Positions 1 to 5,922 of a stretch of DNA of 10,001 nt are shown in pieces. This DNA is from Bacteroidota bacterium (GTDB lineage: Bacteria > Bacteroidota > Bacteroidia > Cytophagales > Cyclobacteriaceae): contig JAEZGH010000168.1 in the NCBI GenBank assembly GCA_023417065.1, forward strand, positions 1 to 10,001, written 5' to 3'. Under the pieces are notes generated by a model. The model did no database searches. It was not told where the DNA came from and saw nothing but the letters and a program-made list of their open reading frames with translations. The first letter of the stretch is position 1. The number at the start of each line of letters is the position of its first letter. Both the position numbers and the translations under genes were made by a program.

Positions 1-2
1 TG

Positions 3-143
3 GCAAAGGCCATGGGCAAACTCGCAACCGTCGGACTGGCCCCGGCTGTGTTCGGCCCGATGATGAATATAACAGGATCTACGCTTGGCCTCTGGTGGCG
101 GACAAAGCCAATTCCGGGTGAAAAGGCTGAAACTGAAGGTTGA
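3..143 (+). CDS. C-terminal end of an unrecognised protein (5' end outside window)
   Basis: An open frame enters from the left edge and ends at TGA 141-143, giving the last 46 residues. It contains a hydrophobic stretch of about 24 residues (LATVGLAPAVFGP through GLWW), followed by a short charged tail rich in Lys and Glu, a pattern common for a final membrane helix with a cytoplasmic tail. I do not recognise the family from this fragment. The frame has no internal stops and is followed at once by a stem-loop, which supports a real gene end. The convergent permease remnant lies about 200 bases downstream. What is seen is an open frame with a plausible membrane tail; that it is a membrane protein is inference. 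Confidence 0.5.
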   Translation, partial: AKAMGKLATVGLAPAVFGPMMNITGSTLGLWWRTKPIPGEKAETEG

Positions 144-186
144 TTTCGGTTACCGCTACAGGTTGCCGGTAACCGGTCGACCGAAA
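144..186 (+). terminator. Nested inverted repeat after the first gene, possible terminator
   Basis: CGGTTACCG (147-155) and CGGTAACCG (167-175) form a perfect 9-bp stem with an 11-base loop. An outer pair, TTTCGGT (144-150) and ACCGAAA (180-186), can form a competing or extended stem. It starts directly after the stop codon of the partial gene. There is no T-run after it, so it is not a standard intrinsic terminator; a role in 3'-end formation or mRNA stability is inferred from position only. Confidence 0.35.
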
Positions 187-207
187 TGAGCGGATAATAA
201 GAGGAAG

Positions 208-240
208 AGTGGACAAAGAGTGGAGAAAGGGTGGACAAAG
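208..240. repeat. Three imperfect 11-bp tandem repeats
   Basis: Three adjacent units read AGTGGACAAAG (208-218), AGTGGAGAAAG (219-229) and GGTGGACAAAG (230-240), differing by one base each from the first. The array lies in the non-coding stretch between the partial gene and the permease remnant. Nothing else was found in 187-351, apart from a second copy of GGTTGCCGGT at 314-323 (first copy at 161-170). Confidence 0.6.
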
Positions 241-351
241 AACGGTGGTTGAGTATCAGAGCGAGATAGACAGCGATCAAAAATCTCCTTTGAAGGCGTG
301 GTGAATCATTGCCGGTTGCCGGTTTGATTTCATTTCCTGATCAGAGTGCCT

Positions 352-771
352 TCAATCAGTTTTGAGCACGTCCGCCGGATTGCTTCGCGACACCTTCATG
401 GTGTGGCTACCAATCATGGCCAGCGCTATAAACAACACGCCTAACACCCCGATGAGTCCGTCCCAAGCTGTTAACGGCGCGGCGTTGGCAAGCTCCGGCA
501 GCAATACGTGTGCACGGGCACGTAAGTGACTGGACTAAGGCATTTAGAAGGTGTAGCGACGAACGGTATACGGGCGAAGGAACTCCAGACACCAATAATA
601 TGAGTGATCCGCGCCCAACGAAGCCCCTTGGGGCGTACGTTTCCAGGCAAAAAATTCATGCAAATCTCTTTCGATATCCCCTAACAACTCAGACTTGCAA
701 TACCACGAAAGCAAGTTTGGCACCCACTTATGAGGGCTTAATGGCGGATCGCGCATCATATGTATGAGCAT
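352..771 (-). pseudogene. Decayed FtsX/MacB-type ABC transporter permease with prefix domain
   Basis: On the minus strand one continuous frame runs from ATG 771 to TGA 352-354 and is broken by TAA (544-546) and TAG (535-537). The first 75 residues resemble the permease prefix domain found at the N-terminus of many Bacteroidota ABC permeases: PPLSPHKW near the start, then a Trp-Tyr-Cys and a GDIERDLHEFF segment, ending in FLRPYTVRRYTF. The last 60 residues look like the end of such permeases: a final hydrophobic helix (LIGVLGVLFIALAMIG) and the tail SRSNPADVLKTD, comparable to the NPVDxLKxE tails of this family. Full-length members are roughly 800 residues, so nearly all of the FtsX and MacB-like core is missing. 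The gene is best read as a deletion remnant that cannot make a transporter. Family assignment is from recognised patterns, not alignment. An out-of-frame open frame at 407-595 and a plus-strand one at 510-767 are shadows. Confidence 0.72.
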
Positions 772-896
772 TCAACATTTCCGACTTTGTATGTAAAAAT
801 AGTTTAATGCCCGCCGGCCGAATAGAAAAGAGTTTTTTTCACCCGGATGTAGTTTTTTTAAGTCGGTTCATACTAACAGGGGGAATCAGTTACAAG

Positions 897-1397
897 ATGA
901 GCGAGCGAAACAATGACATATTTCTTCAACAGATCAACGAGCACCTGGGCATCGCTCATAAGATCTGCCGCATTTATTTCGATACCGAAGAGGAGCGAAA
1001 TGATGCGTATCAGGAGATGATGTATCAGCTCTGGAAATCCTATCCGTCGTTCTCAAACAGGTCGCAGTTCTCCACCTGGATGTATCGCGTCTGCCTGAAT
1101 ACGGCATTAACCCATCGCAAAAAGGTCACCCGCGACGCGAATGAGCCTATTGCTGAGAAGCACCTCGAGATACCGGACCATGCTGGTGATCAAAGGACCG
1201 AAGACACTCAACTACTGTTCGACGCCATTTCAAAACTGTCTGATCTCAACAAAGCCATCATCTTTCTTTATCTGGAAGACCAGAGTTACGAAGAAATCGC
1301 AGAGGTAACAGGTCTTACAAAGTCGAATGTAAGCGTAAGACTTGTGCGCATCCGTAAGGAGCTTGAACAAATTGTAAAAGAAAAAATAAACAACTGA
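897..1397 (+). CDS. ECF-type RNA polymerase sigma factor
   Basis: The 166-residue product is an extracytoplasmic-function sigma-70 factor that would direct RNA polymerase to a small regulon. Sigma region 2 spans about residues 12-77, with the conserved segment SQFSTWMYRVCLNTALTHRKK-like core (residues 56-76) that contacts the -10 element. Region 4 spans about 105-160 and carries a helix-turn-helix around SYEEIAEVTGLTKSNVSVRL. There is no region 1.1 or 3, as expected for the class, and the length is typical. The frame is open back to an ATG at 807, but ATG 897 is preferred: it has AGGGGG (878-883) upstream and the protein then begins at the usual ECF N-terminus, whereas the extra 30 residues match nothing. 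The membrane protein gene starts 4 bases after the stop, so the two are surely cotranscribed. Targets cannot be read from the sequence. Confidence 0.9.
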   Translation: MSERNNDIFLQQINEHLGIAHKICRIYFDTEEERNDAYQEMMYQLWKSYPSFSNRSQFSTWMYRVCLNTALTHRKKVTRDANEPIAEKHLEIPDHAGDQRTEDTQLLFDAISKLSDLNKAIIFLYLEDQSYEEIAEVTGLTKSNVSVRLVRIRKELEQIVKEKINN

Positions 1398-1401
1398 CAA
1401 T

Positions 1402-2022
1402 ATGAATCTGGACGAACTCAAATCAAAATGGCAGCATGAAAGTTTCGCCACTTCTATACCATCACCGTACGATCCTGAATCTTTCGCTACGTTGATAAAA
1501 TCACGGTCAAAGAAAAACAAACAGATAGCGATGAGATACTTCTGGGGAGCATTCACATTCCATCTGATTGTTTATGCCTTCCTGACTCATGTATTAATTC
1601 GGTTTGGCGCTGATCAGGTGATTTTGTTAACGGGACTGGCAGGACTCCTTGCGACGATTCCGTTTACGATAGTAATGATGCAGCGTTTTAAGAAGCTCGC
1701 CGTAATCCGTCTTCATGAATCACATGCTCCGTCGATACAGGCGTACATTGAAAAACAATATCAAACACTGGCCGGATTCTTTACCTTCAAGAAACGTTAC
1801 GAATGGTTCCTCATCCCAGTCCAATGCGCAATTGGTGTATTCATCACATTCCGCATCTTTTTGCCTGGAGGAGTAGCTGCACATCCACTTGGAGCTTTCA
1901 TCTTGTTCGCGATATCACTTTGGAGTTGTGTAGCAGCTATCCGAATGGAAAACAAAAGAAACTTTGAAACGCCACTCAAAGATTTCCAGCGAATACTCGA
2001 AGAATACAGAGCTGTATTATAA
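1402..2022 (+). CDS. Four-helix membrane protein paired with the sigma factor (possible anti-sigma)
   Basis: The 206-residue protein starts MNLDELKSKWQ, a soluble N-terminal segment of a kind often found in Bacteroidota proteins encoded next to ECF sigma factors. Four likely membrane helices follow in two hairpins, at about residues 46-66, 72-93, 134-153 and 160-181. A basic, amphipathic linker (about 94-133) separates the hairpins and a charged tail ends the protein. The short soluble N-terminus (about 45 residues) could hold the sigma factor at the membrane. No zinc-binding anti-sigma motif (HxxxCxxC) is present and no named domain was recognised. The 4-base gap to the sigma gene indicates a single operon, and a strong terminator follows. 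The anti-sigma role is inference from position and topology; a transporter-like or sensor role is possible. Confidence 0.8.
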   Translation: MNLDELKSKWQHESFATSIPSPYDPESFATLIKSRSKKNKQIAMRYFWGAFTFHLIVYAFLTHVLIRFGADQVILLTGLAGLLATIPFTIVMMQRFKKLAVIRLHESHAPSIQAYIEKQYQTLAGFFTFKKRYEWFLIPVQCAIGVFITFRIFLPGGVAAHPLGAFILFAISLWSCVAAIRMENKRNFETPLKDFQRILEEYRAVL

Positions 2023-2027
2023 CAGCG

Positions 2028-2061
2028 AAGACCAGCGCGGGTAAAACCGCGCCCGTCTTTT
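2028..2061. terminator. Hairpin terminator between convergent operons
   Basis: AAGAC (2028-2032) pairs with GTCTT (2055-2059), and GCGCGG (2035-2040) pairs with CCGCGC (2047-2052), around a 6-base loop with a small 2x2 internal loop. The stem runs into TCTTTT on the plus strand, and a weaker T-rich side (the AAG end) faces the minus strand. It lies 5 bases after the membrane protein stop and 3 bases before the molybdoenzyme stop, so it probably ends both transcripts. Confidence 0.8.
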
Positions 2062-2064
2062 CCG

Positions 2065-4191
2065 TTAATCGGTCAAAGGTAAAGAGTACAATTTTTTGCC
2101 TGTGGCATTTAAGATCGCGTTGCGTATAGCCGGAGCGATAGCCACGATGGGAGTTTCACCTGCACCGGCAGGATTAATGTCCTTCCTGTTGAGCAGCACA
2201 ACTTCAAGTTCTGGAATATCCCTGAAACGCGGAACGCGATATTTCGATAGAGAAGCATTCAGAATACGCCCGTCCCGGAAGTCAATTTTCTCAAATAACG
2301 CGCCGCCGAGGCCTTGTAAAACAGCCCCCTGAACCTGATTCTTCAAGTGTTCGGGGTTGATAATTGCACCACATTCAAACGCCACGACCACCCGATGAAC
2401 GACAGGCACGCCATCTTCGTTGACCGACGCCTCGGCACAGGTTGCTACATAGCTAGCCTTCTCTGTCCCGCAGGCAATACCTTTCCCTGCACCTTCATGC
2501 GAGGGCGTGTAACCGGCCCATACAAATTTCTCCGCCGCGGCTTCGAGCACAGCTTTCATGCGCGGCTCCTCCAGATTCTTCAGCCGGAAGGCGAGTGGAT
2601 CAACTTTTGCCGCAATTGCCAGGTCATCGATCGCCGATTCCCTGGCAAACACGTTCGCCGTAGCAGCAAGGCCGCGGTATGAGCCCTGCCTCAACGGAGA
2701 CTTAGATGGATGAAACTTAACCATATTATGCCGAACCTTATAGGGGTTGGCAAGGCCGGAACCTCCCGAATTGTAATTGTGAAACTCCCACGTCTGCAGT
2801 GTTCCATCAGATGAACACGAGGCTTTAACATCAATCACACCCGCCGGCCGGAGATATGCCCAGGTGAACTCTTCTTCACGCGTCCATACAACCTTAACGG
2901 GCGTGCCCGCTGCCTTCGCCAGGCGCGCCGCCTCAATACCCGCTTCACCGGTATGCTTCCCCCCGTAACCCGATCCCGTATCGGGCTGAATAACCCGAAT
3001 ATTTGCCTTCGGAAGATTGAATACTTCGGCTAAATCCTCCTGAACACCAAATGGACGTTGCGTGCCCGTCCAGACCGTGAGGTTGCTTCCTTCCCATTGC
3101 GCCAACCCCGCACGTGGCTCAAGCGGCACGTGTGCGATGTAGTCCACGTGAAAGGCTATGTCCACCTTAACTTCCGACACATCGAAAGCGTTGCCCTGAT
3201 CTGCATCCGCTGATGAGACATCTTCTGCGTGTTCTTTCAGCCAGGAAAAGATCTCACTTCGCGAAGGCTGTTTTTCAAAAGTCCATGTAGCTTCAATCAA
3301 TGACAATGCCTTTCGCGCTCCCGCAGGAGTGGGAGCAGCTACACCGATGAAGTCACCGTCTTTCACGACCACTACACCCGGTAATGCTCTTGCCTTTGAT
3401 ACGTCTGCGGAAACCAGTTTGCTTCCAAACGCCGGGGCGCGCAATATCTTGCCGTAAAGCATTCCCGGGAGTTTCATATCAGACACATACTTGTGCGTTC
3501 CGTTCAGGAATGAAACTCCGTTCACCTTCCTGACCGATGTGCCTGCGACTTTCCATTCAGCCACGGGTTTTATGATTGCCTTTTCATTCAAGGGATAAAG
3601 CAACTTCTTGCCTTTGGCCAGGTCACCCACGCCAATCGATTTCTTTCCGTCTGCACTCCTGATTTTGCCCTCCTCCATGGTGAGGGTATCCGCCCGGACT
3701 TTCCATTGCTCGGCTGCCATCTGAAGCAGTACCTCTCTCACAGTAGCTGCTGCTCTCCTCAGCTGTGGGCCCATATACGGCGTGGACCTGCTGCCAAACG
3801 TTCCCATATCATATGGCGTGAGTGCGGTATCGCCCATCACCATGGAAATAGAATCAAAGGGAACGGGCAATTCTTCTGCAACGATCTGCGCAAGCGACGT
3901 CCGGATATTCTGGCCAACTTCGGCCTTACCCGTGAACACCGTGACCTTGCCATCCTTGTCGATATGTATCCAGGACGATAACTGCTCTTCGGCAACTCCG
4001 TCGACCACCAGCTCCGCGGCCAGGGTAGAAGGGGTTCCAAAAGCAATCGCGATGCCTGTTCCGAGAATGCCGAAAAAACTCCGCCTGCTAACGCTGAATT
4101 TATACGCAGGCTCCTCACGCAACTCATATTGTTCCGGAGCGAATTCCTTGTTGCTACCTTTGTTCATTGGGAATAATTTTCGTTCAGACAT
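2065..4191 (-). CDS. Molybdopterin-binding subunit of a xanthine dehydrogenase/isoquinoline oxidoreductase-type hydroxylase
   Basis: The 708-residue protein is the catalytic subunit of a molybdenum hydroxylase of the xanthine dehydrogenase family, closest in layout to IorB (isoquinoline 1-oxidoreductase beta). A Tat signal lies near the N-terminus: SRRSFFG with the twin Arg at residues 36-37, a hydrophobic run to about 52 and a possible cleavage near STLAA (55-59), so the enzyme is probably exported folded. Family motifs include GKAEVGQ (88-94), the a/b hammerhead segment near LPGMLYGKILRAP (241-253), the glycine-rich GSGYGGK (406-412), and GAGETP near the end, whose Glu679 corresponds to the catalytic Glu of the family. 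The frame is open to 4248, but ATG 4191 is chosen because GAGGAAG precedes it and it overlaps the upstream gene's stop by 8 bases (ATGTCTGA), indicating translational coupling. Substrate is unknown; aldehydes or N-heterocycles are family possibilities. No FAD subunit gene is nearby. Confidence 0.9.
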   Translation of the reverse strand: MSERKLFPMNKGSNKEFAPEQYELREEPAYKFSVSRRSFFGILGTGIAIAFGTPSTLAAELVVDGVAEEQLSSWIHIDKDGKVTVFTGKAEVGQNIRTSLAQIVAEELPVPFDSISMVMGDTALTPYDMGTFGSRSTPYMGPQLRRAAATVREVLLQMAAEQWKVRADTLTMEEGKIRSADGKKSIGVGDLAKGKKLLYPLNEKAIIKPVAEWKVAGTSVRKVNGVSFLNGTHKYVSDMKLPGMLYGKILRAPAFGSKLVSADVSKARALPGVVVVKDGDFIGVAAPTPAGARKALSLIEATWTFEKQPSRSEIFSWLKEHAEDVSSADADQGNAFDVSEVKVDIAFHVDYIAHVPLEPRAGLAQWEGSNLTVWTGTQRPFGVQEDLAEVFNLPKANIRVIQPDTGSGYGGKHTGEAGIEAARLAKAAGTPVKVVWTREEEFTWAYLRPAGVIDVKASCSSDGTLQTWEFHNYNSGGSGLANPYKVRHNMVKFHPSKSPLRQGSYRGLAATANVFARESAIDDLAIAAKVDPLAFRLKNLEEPRMKAVLEAAAEKFVWAGYTPSHEGAGKGIACGTEKASYVATCAEASVNEDGVPVVHRVVVAFECGAIINPEHLKNQVQGAVLQGLGGALFEKIDFRDGRILNASLSKYRVPRFRDIPELEVVLLNRKDINPAGAGETPIVAIAPAIRNAILNATGKKLYSLPLTD

Positions 4192-4633
4192 TGGCAACTT
4201 CCTCAATAGCTTCAAGAATGCGTGGATACGTACAACACCGGCACACATTGCCCTGCATGGCAGCCATAATTTGATCTCGCGTGGGTCGGGGTGTTTTTTC
4301 CAGCAACGCTACTGCCGACATCACCATGCCCGGTGCGCAGTAGCCGCATTGAAAAACATCAACCTTGACAAAAGCTTCCTGTACGGGATGCAATCCGCCG
4401 TTTTTTGAGATCCCTTCGATGGTGGTGATGTCTTTTCCGGAAACACTCTCAATGCGCGTAATACACGACCGTGTCGCCACACCATTGACCAACACTGTGC
4501 ATGCCCCGCACGCACCTTCGCCACATCCATATTTCGTCCCTGTTAAATCAAACTCATCGCGAAGCACCTCCAGAAGAGGAGTAGTCACCGGTGATTGTGT
4601 TGAATAAGATTTTCCGTTGATCCGAAGCTCCAT
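4184..4633 (-). CDS. [2Fe-2S] subunit of the molybdenum hydroxylase
   Basis: The 149-residue protein carries electrons from the molybdenum site through two [2Fe-2S] clusters. The plant-ferredoxin-like N-terminal domain has Cys37, Cys42, Cys45 and Cys57 (CGEGACGAC followed by a distant Cys). The C-terminal helical domain has Cys96 and Cys99 (CGYC) and Cys131 and Cys133 (CRC). Cys134 directly follows, where most relatives have Gly. Length and domain order match IorA-type subunits of about 150 residues. The frame can start upstream at GTG 4669, but ATG 4633 gives the normal family start MELRINGK. No Tat signal is present, so it is probably exported with the signal-bearing partner (inference from related enzymes). 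It is the first gene of a two-gene operon, and its stop overlaps the start of the large subunit. Confidence 0.92.
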   Translation of the reverse strand: MELRINGKSYSTQSPVTTPLLEVLRDEFDLTGTKYGCGEGACGACTVLVNGVATRSCITRIESVSGKDITTIEGISKNGGLHPVQEAFVKVDVFQCGYCAPGMVMSAVALLEKTPRPTRDQIMAAMQGNVCRCCTYPRILEAIEEVANV

Positions 4634-4698
4634 ACCTGAAGGGGTTAAATTGAATATCCAATAGTCCACAACACTGATGACCAGTTCATTCCGCCAGT

Positions 4699-4725
4699 CA
4701 AATTAGTAAACAGATCGTTAACCAA
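4699..4725 (-). promoter_or_regulatory. Possible promoter of the molybdenum hydroxylase operon
   Basis: Reading the minus strand, TTG (4725-4723) is followed after 17 bases by TAATTTG (4705-4699), loosely resembling the Bacteroidota TTG / TAnnTTTG pattern but one base short in the -7 box and with a short spacer. It lies 66 bases upstream of the chosen start. The rest of the 200-base divergent intergenic region (4634-4833) contains the toxin-antitoxin promoter and operator. Confidence 0.2.
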
Positions 4726-4781
4726 ATTACGTTGGTGCAGAAACAAATGGTAGCAAACCTGGAACTAATTCCCCGGAATAG

Positions 4782-4811
4782 TTGTAATTCTACATCAAAT
4801 GACGTATCTTG
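4782..4811 (+). promoter_or_regulatory. Likely promoter of the Xre-RES operon
   Basis: TTG (4782-4784) is followed after 20 bases by TATCTTG (4805-4811), close to the Bacteroidota -33/-7 pattern (TTG, TAnnTTTG) with the expected spacing, though the -7 box is one T short. Transcription would begin near 4818, giving a leader of about 15 bases before ATG 4834. The -7 box lies in the spacer of the inverted repeat, so a bound repressor would block polymerase. Confidence 0.4.
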
Positions 4812-4825
4812 TAATGTCATTTGAT
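4794..4825. promoter_or_regulatory. Inverted repeat, probable operator of the Xre-RES operon
   Basis: ATCAAATGAC (4794-4803) and GTCATTTGAT (4816-4825) are perfect 10-bp inverted copies separated by 12 bases, so the half-sites are 22 bases (about two helical turns) apart. The repeat ends 8 bases before the antitoxin ATG and encloses the -7 box. Xre antitoxins of this family repress their own operon through inverted repeats, so this is the natural candidate site. That binding occurs here is inference. The spacer is not T-rich after the second arm, which argues against a terminator. Confidence 0.65.
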
Positions 4826-4833
4826 AAACAACA

Positions 4834-5400
4834 ATGAAAGTAAAAAAGAGCAGGAAATCGGGAGATAGCTTCCAGGAGGGAACCCCCGGGCTTTATCGTC
4901 CGGGCAAATCGGCGGCACGGGCTGAAGAAGCCGTTCCGGTAATGTTCAAAGTCACCCGGGGAGGCAAGCATACAAGTTATCCTGTTCAACGGGGATACGG
5001 TTACTTCATTCCTTCACTCCGCAAGGCGGCAAACCTCTCAGAGGTCGCATCGGTCGTCGAAGCAGGGATTCCGTCAAAAGAAGTTCAGCCCATCATCGAA
5101 TACCTCGAATTCAAAATTCCCGAAGTAGCGAAAGCGGCGGCAGTCTCATCGAGCACCGTTTCCCGCTGGGATGCCAACACCTCAATAGGGGTGCCCGGTT
5201 CAAACCAGTTCTTTAAAATTGATGAAATCATCAAGAAAGGCGTTGACCTCTTTGGTGGCCTTGACGAGCTCAAAAACTGGCTGACACTACCCAACCTCGC
5301 CCTTGGAAATGTCACCCCGGTGAGCTTATTGCCCTCACTGATAGGCATTGACCTCGTCGATGAAGCGCTTGATGCCTTACATTATGGAAACGTAATGTAA
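4834..5400 (+). CDS. Xre/MbcA/ParS-type antitoxin
   Basis: The 188-residue protein is the antitoxin of a type II Xre-RES module: it neutralises the RES toxin and represses the operon. A helix-turn-helix region lies at about residues 80-125, with IPEVAKAAAVSSSTVSRW (95-112) as its core. The C-terminal toxin-binding domain (DUF2384) spans about 128-187 and includes LFGGLDELKNWL, the NLALGNVTPVSLL signature and a terminal HYGN close to the C-terminus, the part that in related complexes plugs the toxin active site. A basic N-terminal extension of about 60 residues, rich in Lys, Arg and Ser, makes it longer than many relatives; the start at 4834 fits the leader and the operator, though Met37 could also serve. 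The toxin gene starts 4 bases after the stop. Confidence 0.9.
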   Translation: MKVKKSRKSGDSFQEGTPGLYRPGKSAARAEEAVPVMFKVTRGGKHTSYPVQRGYGYFIPSLRKAANLSEVASVVEAGIPSKEVQPIIEYLEFKIPEVAKAAAVSSSTVSRWDANTSIGVPGSNQFFKIDEIIKKGVDLFGGLDELKNWLTLPNLALGNVTPVSLLPSLIGIDLVDEALDALHYGNVM

Positions 5401-5404
5401 TCCG

Positions 5405-5893
5405 ATGAAGTGTTATCGGATTATGTCTGACAGCTATTACAAAAGTCCGTATGGCTGTTCCGCCAATGCCGGAAGATGGAATCCCAGAGGTACCCGAATG
5501 ATCTACGCGGGAAGTGCCCCAACGGTAGCCCTGCTCGAATATCTTTGCATAAAAGGCCCGGCGGTGGGTTCACGTCCTTGGTATATGATCGTCTATGAAA
5601 TCACGGACGAATCCCTGATCGGAACTCTTGAAACCAAAGGGCTTCCTCCCGACTGGGCTGTAATTCCGCACGGCAAGGCTACACAGGATTTCGGCAAGTC
5701 GTGGCTGGACGCGCGTGAGTTTCCCTTTCTGCGCGTGCCCTCGGCACGGATTAACATCAGCTTCTACCCCATGGAGTGCAACCTGCTTATTAACCCAGAC
5801 TTCCCCGGGCTAACCAGTCTGTTAAAGGTTGTTGATACTATCCCCTTCACGTATCTCCTCGATCCATGGACTGGTCCATTAAAAAAAGAGTGA
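5405..5893 (+). CDS. RES-domain toxin (NAD+-degrading)
   Basis: The 162-residue protein is a RES-family toxin. Characterised members (such as mycobacterial MbcT and the Pseudomonas and Photorhabdus Res toxins) deplete NAD+ by phosphorolysis or hydrolysis and so arrest or kill cells. The conserved family pattern is visible: YRI with Arg5, GRWNPRGTRMIYAG (23-36) with Arg24 and Tyr34, ALLE with Glu45, and PSA with Ser113, followed by the NLLINPDFPG-like segment near residues 125-135. These are the Arg, Tyr, Glu and Ser positions expected in the active pocket, so the toxin looks intact. Length is normal for a single-domain RES protein. It is tightly coupled to the antitoxin gene, as in known Xre-RES pairs. 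Its stop is 29 bases from the convergent end of nrfA, with no clear terminator between them. Confidence 0.92.
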   Translation: MKCYRIMSDSYYKSPYGCSANAGRWNPRGTRMIYAGSAPTVALLEYLCIKGPAVGSRPWYMIVYEITDESLIGTLETKGLPPDWAVIPHGKATQDFGKSWLDAREFPFLRVPSARINISFYPMECNLLINPDFPGLTSLLKVVDTIPFTYLLDPWTGPLKKE

Positions 5894-5922
5894 CAATCAA
5901 AACTACCAATCTAGCCACCAAC

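Noticed and set aside
439..489. Integron attC-like look (GCCTAAC, then GTTAACGGC and GCGTTGGC)
   Set aside because: The GTT boxes do not fit the GTTRRRY core complementary to GCCTAAC, and the stretch is explained as the 3' end of the permease remnant.
507..524. Short inverted repeat ACGTG...CACGT
   Set aside because: A 5-bp stem within decayed coding sequence is expected by chance.
407..595. Minus-strand open frame of 62 codons
   Set aside because: It is out of frame with the permease remnant over the same bases and has a Cys/Arg-rich composition typical of a shadow frame.
510..767. Plus-strand open frame of 85 codons
   Set aside because: It starts with GTG, has no clear ribosome binding site, matches no family, and lies opposite the recognisable permease remnant.
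807..896. 30-residue N-terminal extension of the sigma factor from ATG 807
   Set aside because: It matches no sigma domain, lacks a ribosome binding site, and ATG 897 has a good one.
3782..4408. 208-codon plus-strand open frame opposite the molybdenum hydroxylase genes
   Set aside because: It spans the overlap of two clearly conserved minus-strand genes and shows no domain; it is an antisense shadow.
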